From: Elusimicrobia bacterium GWC2_64_44
GTDB lineage: Bacteria; Elusimicrobiota; Elusimicrobia; Elusimicrobiales; UBA9959
Direction of reading: 5' to 3'
NCBI GenBank assembly: GCA_001799845.1
Contig: MGUG01000044.1
Coordinates: 64,020 to 128,019 of the forward strand
DNA length: 64,000 nt
Shown piece by piece: positions 43,543 to 52,443 of this stretch; positions within the stretch are counted from its first letter, which is position 1, and every line of letters starts with the position of its first letter. The notes under the pieces are model-generated. The model was not told the DNA's origin. It searched no databases and was given only the letters and a program-made list of their open reading frames with translations. The position numbers were made by a program, and so were the translations under genes.

Positions 43543-44823
43543 ATGAGAGAGTTAACGCTGGAATTCAAAAAGATAGTTGGAGAAGGCAAGGCGCTGGGCC
43601 GCAGCGAGGGCAAAGTGGTGTTCTGCTACGGCGTGCTGCCGGATGAAACGGCCAGGGTCAGGATCACTTTCGAGAAGAAGAATTTCGCCGAGGCGGAGCT
43701 GCTGGAAATAATCACCCCCTCCCCGAAGCGCGTCGCCGCGCGGGAGGACCATTACCTCAGCTGCTCGCCCTGGCAGGTCATGGACTACGGCTTCCAGTGC
43801 GAGACCAAGAAGGAGCTGATCGAGGACCTGCTCTACCAGACCACCAAGGAAACCATCCGCCTGGACAAGTTCTACGGCGCGAAGGAGATCTTCGGCTACC
43901 GCACGAAGATAGAGTACAGTTTCACCGGCGAGCCCGGCGCGCTCTCCTTCGCCTTCCACAAGCGCGGCAACTACCGCGAGAAGTACCTGCTGCCGCAGGG
44001 CTGCGCCCTGATCAGCCCGGCGACCAACGCCGCCGCCGTGGCGGTGCTGGCGAAGTTAAACGAGCTCAAGCTCTCCACGGCCGACCTCAAGACGCTGATC
44101 ATCCGCGAAGCCAAGACCCCCGGCTCGCGCGTGGCCGCGCTGTTCCTGAAGCGCCAGGACATCGAGCTGCCCGACATGAAGGTGCCCGGCCTCAACGGCT
44201 TCCTCGCGATCTACTCCAACCCCGTCAGCTCGGTCAGCCAGGTGGACGGCATCCTGAGCTCCTGGGGCGACGACTTCGTCACCGAGGAGATCCTGGGCGG
44301 AAAATTCTCCTACGGTTTCGACTGCTTCTTCCAGAACAACATAGAGCTGTTCGCCGAGGCGCTCAAAGAGATACGCGGCGCCGCCTTCAAATGCGGCAAA
44401 CTGGTGGACCTCTACTCAGGCGTAGGCGTGATCGGCCTGTCGCTGCGCGACCTGGCGGACAAGGTATACGCGGTGGAGTCCTCGGAAAGCTCGGTAAAGT
44501 ACGCCGCGCTGAACGCCGAGGCCAACGGCGCGAAGAATTTCCAGATAGCCTGCTCGCTGTCGGAGAAGACCGCCGGGGACCTGTTCGACGGCACGGATAT
44601 CCTGGTCGTGGACCCGCCCCGCGCGGGCCTGCACACCAAGGTCATAAAACGGATCATGGAGATCCTGCCGAAGCGCGTGATCTACCTGTCCTGCAACCCC
44701 ATCACGCAGGGGCGCGACGCGGCGTTCTTCCTGGAGAAGTACAAGATAGTCCGCTCGGCGGGCTTCGACTTCTACCCCAACACCCCCCACGCCGAGACCC
44801 TGCTGGTCTTCGAGCGGCCCTGA
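43543..44823 (+). CDS. 23S rRNA/tRNA uracil-5 methyltransferase (RlmD/TrmA-like)
   Basis: A 426-residue class I methyltransferase of the RumA/TrmA family. It has an N-terminal TRAM-like region (about 1-55), a central substrate domain, and a C-terminal SAM domain with LVDLYSGVGVIGLSL, VDPPRAGLHTKV and the nucleophilic cysteine in YLSCNP (about 385). It methylates C5 of a uridine in rRNA or tRNA. The four cysteines that hold the 4Fe-4S cluster in E. coli RlmD are not present as CxxxxxCxxC; only LSCSPWQ remains. The gene ends in a strong terminator. Whether rRNA or tRNA is the target is not clear. Confidence 0.88.
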   Translation: MRELTLEFKKIVGEGKALGRSEGKVVFCYGVLPDETARVRITFEKKNFAEAELLEIITPSPKRVAAREDHYLSCSPWQVMDYGFQCETKKELIEDLLYQTTKETIRLDKFYGAKEIFGYRTKIEYSFTGEPGALSFAFHKRGNYREKYLLPQGCALISPATNAAAVAVLAKLNELKLSTADLKTLIIREAKTPGSRVAALFLKRQDIELPDMKVPGLNGFLAIYSNPVSSVSQVDGILSSWGDDFVTEEILGGKFSYGFDCFFQNNIELFAEALKEIRGAAFKCGKLVDLYSGVGVIGLSLRDLADKVYAVESSESSVKYAALNAEANGAKNFQIACSLSEKTAGDLFDGTDILVVDPPRAGLHTKVIKRIMEILPKRVIYLSCNPITQGRDAAFFLEKYKIVRSAGFDFYPNTPHAETLLVFERP

Positions 44824-44838
44824 GCCGGGCGGGCAATA

Positions 44839-44868
44839 AAAAAGGCCGCGGCTGCCCGCGGCCTTTTT
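44839..44868. terminator. Bidirectional intrinsic terminator
   Basis: A 13-bp stem (44839-44851 with 44856-44868, core GGCCGCGG/CCGCGGCC) with a 4-base loop CTGC and A/T tracts on both sides. It separates two convergent genes and should serve both. Confidence 0.92.
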
Positions 44869-44882
44869 CATTTCCCCGCGCC

Positions 44883-47800
44883 CTACTTGAAAACGCCTCC
44901 GACGGCGTCGGAGAAATTGCCAGCCGCCGTGCCGGTGGACACCACTATCTTCTTGGGCGAGCAGTTGGAGCAGTAATACGCTTCGCCTTCGACTAGCGGC
45001 ACCAGCGCCTGCAGCTGGAGCAGGGTCCTTGAAGGCAGGCGCAGCTTCCCGGCCATCACCGTGCCTTCGAACTCGTTTATGGAATTGACGCCCCTGGACA
45101 CTATGTTGCGGGACGTCCCGGCCCCTGAAACGCTCTGGTCCGCGATGTACAGGGCCGTGTTCGTCTGTATGGTGCCGCCGGTGAAGGCGGGCGTATCTAT
45201 GTACACACCGTAATTGTTCTTGACTATCCCGGCGCTCTGGGTATTCTGCACGAAAACGCCATAGGAGGAATTAATAGTACCGGGGCCCTGCGCCAGCGCC
45301 GTAGCCCGCACGCCCAGCACCTTCGGGAAATTCAGGGCTGCCGGAGTAGTGCCGGCTATGAAATCGCCGCCTATGACCATTTCAACTCCGCTCCTGTTCG
45401 TCTCCGGGTTCACAAGGACCAGCACCCCCACGCCCTCGTTAGGGAAGTCAGTGGCTATGTCCTGGTTCTCCACCATGTGCATCACCATCGAGACCACATT
45501 CGGAGAAGGCCCGGCCATGCTGCCCGCCGCGATGCGAGAGCTGACCGCCACGGTATTGACGTTGGTGATCCCGAAGTCGCCCATGTCGAAATCCTCCAGG
45601 GCCGGGTTGGACACGCTGCCTACCGCGGCCGAGATGCCGGTCAGCTGGGAGCCGTCGCCGAAGAACTTTTCGGCGTGGATCTCGCCGCCGCTGTTCATGG
45701 TTATCAGGTTGACGAAACCCGTAGACACGACCACCATGTTGCCGGCGTACCCGGCACCTGACGAGACATGGAGGACGCCCAGCGGCAGTTCCGTGCCCAC
45801 CAGCAGCGGGCCCTGCCTGAACATGCCCGCGCCCGCCGACAGCACGCTGCCTCCCACGTAGAGCGTGGTGGAGAAGGCTATGCCCGGCTCGCCCGGCGCC
45901 GCGGTAATGGTGGAAGCGTTGATCAGCTTGAAATCCGCCAGGTTGAAGTCCTGCGTAGCCGTATGCGGGAAGTTCCTGAGCTGGGAGCCGTCGGCGTAAA
46001 GCACGCCGGCCACGGTCATGGAGGCCTGTACCACCCCGATCTCGTCGCGCCAGAGCTGCACGGCCGGGTCGCCCAGGGAAGCCTGCACGTCCAGGGCCGC
46101 CTCGCCGGCTACCAGCCCGATGGCCGCGCTGCTGAGGTTGTGGAGGTACCTCCCCCCGGCGTCGGGGCCGGCGGCCAGCGTTGCCGCCAGTGTATCAACA
46201 ACGTTGCCGCTGCCGCCGCCGCGCAGGCCGGAGGACTCGGCGTAGATCACGCCGGCCGCCGTCATAGAGGCCTGTATCACTCCGGCGGAGTTGCGCCAGA
46301 TCTGCACGAAGCTGTCCCCGGTCACTCCCCGCATGTCCAGCGCGGCTTCGCCCGCTGCCTGGCCGAAAGCGGCGCTGCTGAGGTTATTGATATAGGTTCC
46401 GCCCGCGTCATGCCCTGCGGTCAGGGTGTCCGCCAGGGTATCGATAACGTTGCCGGAGGGCAGGTTGCGCAGCTGAGCGGCGTCGGCGTAAAGCTCGCCG
46501 GCCGCGGTCATGGAGGCCTGCACCACCCCGAAAGCGTCGCGCCAGATCTGCACCACCGGGGCGCCGAACTGGGGTTTGGCGTCCAGGGCGGCCTCGCCGG
46601 CCACGTGACCTATGGCCGCGCTACTGAGGTTGGTGATATAGTTGTTGCCCGCGTCGCTCCCGGCGGCCAGCGTGGCCGCCAGCGTGTCGATCACGTTGCC
46701 GGAAGGCAGGTTGCGCAGCTGCGAGGCGTCGGCATAGAGTTCGCCGGTCACGCTCATGGAAGCCACGATCGTGCCGCCGGAGTTGCGCCAGAACTGCGAG
46801 TAGTTCCCCGCGCCGGCCTGCACGTCCAGCCGCGTGCCCGGGGTGCCGTGGCCTATGGCCACGTCGCCCAGGTTGACGATGCCCGAGGTCGCGGCGTTGT
46901 TGCCGGCGCCGAGGGTCTCGGAAAGGGTATCGATGAGGTTGCCGGTGCCGCTGCCGGTCTGGTCCGCGGTGCACAGCAGATTGCCGCTCACGTCGACAGT
47001 AAGCTTGTCGAAGCCCGAACAGGCGAAGTTGGTGAACTTCATGCCGCTGGTCAGGGTGCTGGCGTCCGCGTCGTTGACCTCCAGCCGCGCCGTAGCCGGG
47101 TTGATCCCGACGCCTACCCCGCCGGTGGCGTTGAGGGAAATGCCGGAATTGCCGCCGTCGTTGGACAGCCAGTACGAGCCGACCGTCAAATTGTCCTCCA
47201 TGATATGGGTGCCGAGGCTGTCGGCGCCGGAGGGCGGCAGGTTGCGCAGCCCGGAAGCGTCGCCGTAAAGCACGCCGGTCGCGCTCATCGAGGCCACGAT
47301 AGTGCCGCCTGAATTGCGCCAGAACTGCGTATAACTCCCGGCGCCAGCCTGCACGTCGAGGCTGGTGCCCGCGGAAGCCCGTCTAACGGCCACGTCGCCG
47401 AGGTTCAGCACACCGAGTCCCCCGGCGTTATTGCCTGCGCCGAGCGTCTCCGAGAGGCTGTCGATGAGGTTGCCGGTGCCGCTGCCCAGCTGGTCGGCCG
47501 AGCAGACCAGGTTGCCGCTCACGTCCACGGTGAGCTTCTGCGTGCTCAAGCAGGTAAAATTAGTGAAGCGCATGCCGCTGGTGTTCACATCGGCGTCGCT
47601 GTCGTTGACTTCCAGCCTGGCCGTGGCCGGGTTGACGCCGATCCCCACGCCGCCGGAGGGGTTCACCGAGACGCCCTCGCTATTGCCGTCGCTGGAGAGA
47701 TAGTAATTCCCGAGGCGCACGTTCTGCCCGGCGGTATGGTTGCCCAGGTTGTCGGAAGCGGGCAAGTTGCGTATGCCGGCCGCGTCGGCGTAAAGCTCGC

Positions 47801-50800
47801 CGGTCACGCTCATGGACGCCACTATGGCGCCGCCCGAGTTGCGCCAGAGCTGCACATAGGGAGCCGCGCCGGCCTGAACGTCCAGCCTGGCGCCTGCTGC
47901 GCCCAGGCCCAAAGCCACGTCTCCCAGGTTGACCATGCCAGCGGCGCCGGCGTTATTGCCGGCGCTGAGGGTCTCAGAAAGAGTATCTATGAGGTTGCCG
48001 GTGCCGCTTCCGGTCTGGTCCGCCGAGCACAACAGGTTGCCGCTCACGTCGACCGTAAGTTTCTCAAAGCCCGAGCAGGCGAAGTTGGTGAACTTCATGC
48101 CGCTCGTGCCGGAATTAGCGTCGGCGTCGTTAACCTCGAAGCGCGCCGTAGCCGGGTTCACCCCGACGCCCACGCCGCCGCCGGAGTTGACGGAAACGCC
48201 TTCGGCGTCGCCGTCGCCGGACAGGTAGAACGCCCCGAGGCGCAGGCGCTGGGAGGCGTTGTGATCGCCCAGGTTATCAGCCGCGGGCAAGCCGCGCATG
48301 CCGGCCGCGCTGGCGTAAAGCACGCCGGTCGCGCTCATGGACGCCACCACCGTGCCGCCGGAGTCGCGCCAGAACTGGGAGTAGCCGCCCGCGCCGGTCT
48401 GCACGTCCAGCCGCGTTTCGGCCAGCCCCAGGCCTATGGCCACGTTGCCCAGGTTCACCATGCCCGCGGCGCCCGCGTTATTGCCGGCCCCGAGGGTCTC
48501 GGACAGGCTGTCGATAATGTTCCCCGTGCCGCTGCCGGTCTGGTCGGACGAGCAGACCAAATTGCCGCTCACGTCGGCGGTAAGCTTCTCGGTGCCGGAG
48601 CAGGCGAAATTGGCGAACTTGATGCCGCTGGTGTTGACGTCGGCGTCGCTGTCGTCCACTTCAAGCCGCGCAGTGGGCGGGTTGACGCCTATGCCCACGT
48701 CGCCGGCAGCACTGACGGAAATGCCGGCGTTGCCGCCGTCGCCTGACAGCCAGTAGGGCCCGACGGAGAGGTTCTGCCCCATTACGTGGCTGCCCAGGTT
48801 ATCCGCCGTGGGCAGACCGCGCAGGCCCGCCGCGTTGGCGTAAAGCACGCCGGTCACGCTCATCGAAGCCACGATGGTGCCGCCGGAATTGCGCCAGAAC
48901 TGAGCGTAGTTACCGGCGCCGGCCTGCACGTCCAGCCGCGTGCCGGCGGTACCCAGGCCCAGGGCCAGGTCGCCCAGGTTCACCATGCCTACGGCCCCGG
49001 CGTTATTTCCGGCCCCCAGGGTTTCGGATAGATCGTCGATGATGTTGCCGGTGCCGCTGCCGGTCTGGTCCGCAGAGCAGAGGATGTTGCCGCTGACGTC
49101 GACGGTCAGTTTCTGCGTGCCGGTGCAGGCGAAGTTAGTGAACTTCATGCCGCTGGTGACGGTATTAGCGTCGGCGTCGTTGACTTCCAGCCTGGCCGTG
49201 GCCGGGTAAACGCCCACGCCCACGCCGCCGTCCGAGTTCACGGAAACGCCTTCGGCGCCGCCGTCGCCTGACAGATAGAAAGTCCCTAGCCGCAGGTTCT
49301 GGCCCGCGGTATGGTTGCCGAAGTTATCCGCGGCGGGGAGGCCGCGCATTCCGGAGGCGTCGGCGTAAAGCACGCCGGTGGCGCTCATGGACGCCACCAC
49401 CGTGCCGCCGGAGCTGCGCCAGAACTGCGAGTAACTGCCCGCGCCAGCCTGCACGTCCAGCCGCGTGCCGGCCGCGCCCAGGCCTATGGCCACGTTGCCC
49501 AGGTTCACCATGCCTACGGCGCCGGCGTTATTGCCTACGCCCAGGGTTTCGGAGAGGCTGTCGATGATATTGCCGGAACCGCTGCCGGTCTGGTCCGCAG
49601 AGCAGACCAGGTTGCCGCTCAGGTCCGCGGTCAGCTTCTGCGTGCCGGTGCAGGCGAAATTAGTAAATCGCACGCCGCTGGTATTGGCGTCGGCGTCGTC
49701 GTCGTTGACTTCCAGGCGCGCGCCGGGAGGATTGACGCCGATGCCGACCTGGCCCGCGGAGTTCACGGACAAGCCGGAGGGCCCGCCGTCGCTGGACAGC
49801 CAGTTGGAACCGGCGGCCAGGTTCTGCGTCAGCACATGGTCGCCCATGTTGTCGGAGGCGGGCAGGCCGCGGATGCCGGCCGCGTCGGCGTAAAGAACGC
49901 CGGTCGCGCTCATGGAGGCCACCACCGTACCGCCCGAGTCGCGCCAGAACTGGGAGTAGCCGCCGCCGTTGGCCTGCACGTCCAGCCTGGTGCCGGCCGC
50001 GCCTATGCCTATGGCCACGCCGCCCAGGTTCACCATCGACGCGCCCCCTGCGTTATTGCCGGCGCCGAGCGTTTCGGTAAGGGTGTCGATAAGGTTGCCG
50101 GTGCCGCTGCCGGTCTGGTCCGCAGAGCAGACCAGGTTGCCGCTCACGTCGACCGTGAGCTTGTCGAAGCCCGCGCAGACGAAATCAGTGAATTTCATAC
50201 CGCTGGTGGCGGTGTCGGCGTCTCCGTCGTTGACCTCGAACCGTGCCGTGGCGGGGTAAACCCCGACGCCTACGCCGCCGGTGGCGTTCACCGAAACGCC
50301 TTCGCTGCCGCCGTCGCCGGAAAGGTAATAGGTCCCGAGGCGCAGGTTCTGCCCCGCAGTATGGTTGCCAAAATTATCCGCGGCAGGGAGGCCGCGCAGG
50401 CCGGCAGCGTCGGCGTAAAGCACGCCCGTGACGCTCATGGAGGCGACCAGGGTGCCCCCCGAGTTGCGCCAGAACTGCGCGTAGCTGCCGGCGCCCGCCT
50501 GCACGTCCAACCGCGTGCCGGCCGCGCCCAGGCCTATGGCCACGTTCCCCAGGTTCACCATCCCGGCGGTGCCGGCGTTGCTGCCGGCGCCCAGCGTGGC
50601 GGCCAAGGTGTCCACCACGTTGCTCGTCACCCCGCTGAGGGCGGAGCCGTCGCCGTAATACCTGGCCCCGGCAGGCAGGAAGACGTTGGAGGAGATATAA
50701 ACTCCGCCGTACGAGGACGGCCCCGTGGAGGAGATCTCCACTCCGGGCCGCAGCTGCACGCGCCCGGCGCCCAGGCCAAGGGCGCCGGCCACCGTGGCGC

Positions 50801-51617
50801 TGGAATAGGTAGTGAGCGCCCCGTTGGCGGTTATGGCCCCGGCGTTAGCCACCGGAAAACCTGCCATCTGCAGCGTGGTGGTGGCCACGTGGTTGCCCAG
50901 ATGGTCGGCGCCGGGAGGGATATTGCGGATGCCGGCAGCGTCGGCGTAGAGCACGCCGGAGGCCGTCATCGAGGCGACCACCGTGCCGGACTCGTTGCGC
51001 CAGAACTGGGAATAGGTGGCGTCCGCGGCCTGCACGTCGAGCTTCGTCTGCGGGGAAACGACGCCCAGGCCGGCGCTGCCGGCGAAGGTCGTGTGAGCCG
51101 GGTTAGACATCACGGCCCAGCCGGACGCGTAATACTGCGCCGTGCCGTCGGGGAAGACCAGGCCGTCGCTGCCGGGGGCGCCTATCAGGCGCAGGTCCCC
51201 GCCGTTAACGGTAAAGGTGCCGGTGGAGCTTTCGGCCGTGACCGCGTGCAGCGAATAGACCGAGGAAAAGAAGGGCTCCGGGGGCAGCCAGAGGCCGTCC
51301 ACGCGCATCTGCACGAAGGGGGTGATATCCTTCCAGTTGAGGGCGGCGAACTGGGCGTCGTTCGGCGTGCCCAGCGGATAGCGGAAGAGGCCGGTGGAAA
51401 CCACCACGTCGGTGGAACCGGAGTTCCAGTATTCCACGGAGGCGTCGGCGTTGATCAGGCGGAACTCCATGGAGGCCGTGCCGCTGAAGAGCCGCCCGTC
51501 CTTGCGGAGCGTGCCCTGGTAGCTGACCCGCCCTGGCGAAGCCGCGAAAGCGCAGTGCGCCGCCGCCAGCATGATTGTAAGCGCGGCTAACGCCGCGCGG
51601 CCGTATCTTAGGTTCAC
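44883..51617 (-). CDS. Giant modular repeat protein, secreted (2244 residues)
   Basis: The GTG start at 51617 follows AGGTGA. A signal peptide (about 1-25, ending HCAFA) leads to a ~110-residue N-terminal domain (RVSYQGTLRKDGRLF, SVEYWNSGS, TGLFRYPLGTP). The bulk is tandem modules: seven of about 175 residues marked by NLVCSADQTGSG and GTRLDVQAG, then three shorter units of about 80 residues (NVIDTLAATL...QLRNLPS). Sequence resembles phage tail-fibre-type beta-helical stalks. The ~90-residue C-terminus (KLRLPSRTLLQLQALVP, YYCSNCSPKKIVVSTG) is distinct and lacks an obvious membrane anchor or type IX sorting signal. It is the last gene of the operon that starts with the sorting-domain protein and PorV. 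It is likely a surface-displayed adhesin or fibre. Confidence 0.72.
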   Translation of the reverse strand: MNLRYGRAALAALTIMLAAAHCAFAASPGRVSYQGTLRKDGRLFSGTASMEFRLINADASVEYWNSGSTDVVVSTGLFRYPLGTPNDAQFAALNWKDITPFVQMRVDGLWLPPEPFFSSVYSLHAVTAESSTGTFTVNGGDLRLIGAPGSDGLVFPDGTAQYYASGWAVMSNPAHTTFAGSAGLGVVSPQTKLDVQAADATYSQFWRNESGTVVASMTASGVLYADAAGIRNIPPGADHLGNHVATTTLQMAGFPVANAGAITANGALTTYSSATVAGALGLGAGRVQLRPGVEISSTGPSSYGGVYISSNVFLPAGARYYGDGSALSGVTSNVVDTLAATLGAGSNAGTAGMVNLGNVAIGLGAAGTRLDVQAGAGSYAQFWRNSGGTLVASMSVTGVLYADAAGLRGLPAADNFGNHTAGQNLRLGTYYLSGDGGSEGVSVNATGGVGVGVYPATARFEVNDGDADTATSGMKFTDFVCAGFDKLTVDVSGNLVCSADQTGSGTGNLIDTLTETLGAGNNAGGASMVNLGGVAIGIGAAGTRLDVQANGGGYSQFWRDSGGTVVASMSATGVLYADAAGIRGLPASDNMGDHVLTQNLAAGSNWLSSDGGPSGLSVNSAGQVGIGVNPPGARLEVNDDDADANTSGVRFTNFACTGTQKLTADLSGNLVCSADQTGSGSGNIIDSLSETLGVGNNAGAVGMVNLGNVAIGLGAAGTRLDVQAGAGSYSQFWRSSGGTVVASMSATGVLYADASGMRGLPAADNFGNHTAGQNLRLGTFYLSGDGGAEGVSVNSDGGVGVGVYPATARLEVNDADANTVTSGMKFTNFACTGTQKLTVDVSGNILCSADQTGSGTGNIIDDLSETLGAGNNAGAVGMVNLGDLALGLGTAGTRLDVQAGAGNYAQFWRNSGGTIVASMSVTGVLYANAAGLRGLPTADNLGSHVMGQNLSVGPYWLSGDGGNAGISVSAAGDVGIGVNPPTARLEVDDSDADVNTSGIKFANFACSGTEKLTADVSGNLVCSSDQTGSGTGNIIDSLSETLGAGNNAGAAGMVNLGNVAIGLGLAETRLDVQTGAGGYSQFWRDSGGTVVASMSATGVLYASAAGMRGLPAADNLGDHNASQRLRLGAFYLSGDGDAEGVSVNSGGGVGVGVNPATARFEVNDADANSGTSGMKFTNFACSGFEKLTVDVSGNLLCSADQTGSGTGNLIDTLSETLSAGNNAGAAGMVNLGDVALGLGAAGARLDVQAGAAPYVQLWRNSGGAIVASMSVTGELYADAAGIRNLPASDNLGNHTAGQNVRLGNYYLSSDGNSEGVSVNPSGGVGIGVNPATARLEVNDSDADVNTSGMRFTNFTCLSTQKLTVDVSGNLVCSADQLGSGTGNLIDSLSETLGAGNNAGGLGVLNLGDVAVRRASAGTSLDVQAGAGSYTQFWRNSGGTIVASMSATGVLYGDASGLRNLPPSGADSLGTHIMEDNLTVGSYWLSNDGGNSGISLNATGGVGVGINPATARLEVNDADASTLTSGMKFTNFACSGFDKLTVDVSGNLLCTADQTGSGTGNLIDTLSETLGAGNNAATSGIVNLGDVAIGHGTPGTRLDVQAGAGNYSQFWRNSGGTIVASMSVTGELYADASQLRNLPSGNVIDTLAATLAAGSDAGNNYITNLSSAAIGHVAGEAALDAKPQFGAPVVQIWRDAFGVVQASMTAAGELYADAAQLRNLPSGNVIDTLADTLTAGHDAGGTYINNLSSAAFGQAAGEAALDMRGVTGDSFVQIWRNSAGVIQASMTAAGVIYAESSGLRGGGSGNVVDTLAATLAAGPDAGGRYLHNLSSAAIGLVAGEAALDVQASLGDPAVQLWRDEIGVVQASMTVAGVLYADGSQLRNFPHTATQDFNLADFKLINASTITAAPGEPGIAFSTTLYVGGSVLSAGAGMFRQGPLLVGTELPLGVLHVSSGAGYAGNMVVVSTGFVNLITMNSGGEIHAEKFFGDGSQLTGISAAVGSVSNPALEDFDMGDFGITNVNTVAVSSRIAAGSMAGPSPNVVSMVMHMVENQDIATDFPNEGVGVLVLVNPETNRSGVEMVIGGDFIAGTTPAALNFPKVLGVRATALAQGPGTINSSYGVFVQNTQSAGIVKNNYGVYIDTPAFTGGTIQTNTALYIADQSVSGAGTSRNIVSRGVNSINEFEGTVMAGKLRLPSRTLLQLQALVPLVEGEAYYCSNCSPKKIVVSTGTAAGNFSDAVGGVFK
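46960..50116 (-). repeat. Tandem 525-bp coding repeats in the giant protein gene
   Basis: The word TGGTC before the conserved cysteine codon recurs at 46960, 47491, 48016, 48541, 49066, 49591 and 50116: intervals of 531 and then five of exactly 525 bases (175 codons). The copies are highly similar at the DNA level, while loops between them vary. Coordinates give the anchor positions; each unit extends about 525 bases around its anchor. Three shorter units of about 240 bases precede them at 46190-46900. Confidence 0.9.
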
Positions 51618-51621
51618 AAGC

Positions 51622-52443
51622 TCACCTCGTCTCGCTCTCGGCGGCCGCCCTGCCGCGGGCCAGGCCTTTGTAGTAAAGCGCTTCTTCGTTCGCCTTGTCG
51701 AAGGCGAGTACCGCGTCGAAATTCTTCCCGGCTTCCGCCCAGCGGCGCCGCCTGAAAAGCGCCAGGCCCGCCGCCATGTTCTCCTGCTGCCTGGTCACTT
51801 CTTCCTCGAGCCGCTTCAGCTTGTCAGCCCGCCGCAGCTCCCGCTCTGCCACCCGGCTCATGGTGCCGCCGCCGGTTGCGGACTGCTGGGCGGCCGACCG
51901 GGCGAACTGCAGCGAGGCCAGCATCCTGGAATCCGCCGTGGTGCGGCCCTCGGCCAGGTAGGGGTAGGCCTTCTTGATCGTCGCGTAAAAAATGCCCCGT
52001 ATCTTCTCGCCGGACTTCCGCAGCAGCTCGCCGGTATCGGAATAGACCGGAAAATCGGACAGCAGCCGCTCGTACTCGTCCACCGCGCGCCTCACGGTGG
52101 CGGCGCCGGAGGCCAGGGAGCAGGCCCTGGAAAAGTCGTCCTCCCATTCGTTCACCCGTTCGGCCTTGGCCGCCCTCAGCGCGGCCAGTTTGGCGTAGTC
52201 CTTTTCGGCCGCGGCCATGAGTTTCGCCCGCTCGGCCTCGGCGTCGGCCTTCTCCGCCGCCGCCGCGCGGCCTACGGAAGACTCCAGCGCCACCTTGGCC
52301 GCGTCACTGGCGGGGTTGGCCAGGACCCGGTCTATCTGCCGCACCAGTTCGGCCCGCTCCGCCGCCGCGCCTGCCTCGGCCGACAGCGCGGCCGGCGCCA
52401 GGAGCAGCGCCGACAGCGCCGCGGCGTGAGCGGCGCCGCGCAT
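51622..52443 (-). CDS. Exported coiled-coil / TPR-like protein
   Basis: A 273-residue protein with a signal peptide (MRGAAHAAALSALLLAPAALS). Residues about 25-130 are alanine/glutamate-rich and predicted helical coiled coil; a helical middle follows (SGEKIRGIFYATIKKAYPYL), and the last ~60 residues match a TPR unit (AAGLALFRRRRWAEAGKNFDAVLAFDKANEEALYYKGLA). It starts within the stop of PorV (TAATG) and lies four bases from the giant protein. A periplasmic accessory role in export or display of that protein is inferred from position only. Confidence 0.68.
   Translation of the reverse strand: MRGAAHAAALSALLLAPAALSAEAGAAAERAELVRQIDRVLANPASDAAKVALESSVGRAAAAEKADAEAERAKLMAAAEKDYAKLAALRAAKAERVNEWEDDFSRACSLASGAATVRRAVDEYERLLSDFPVYSDTGELLRKSGEKIRGIFYATIKKAYPYLAEGRTTADSRMLASLQFARSAAQQSATGGGTMSRVAERELRRADKLKRLEEEVTRQQENMAAGLALFRRRRWAEAGKNFDAVLAFDKANEEALYYKGLARGRAAAESETR

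Noticed and set aside
46960-50116. CRISPR array or satellite DNA
   Set aside because: Period of 525 bases, all in one open frame, no short repeat-spacer pattern.
49311-51590. 759-codon plus-strand frame opposite the giant repeat gene
   Set aside because: Its repeats are the antisense image of the 525-bp modules; the minus strand has signal peptide, ribosome site and operon overlap.
44883-51617. Prophage tail-fibre gene
   Set aside because: Modules look fibre-like, but the protein has a Sec signal peptide, lies in an operon with PorV, and no phage structural, lysis or integrase gene is near.
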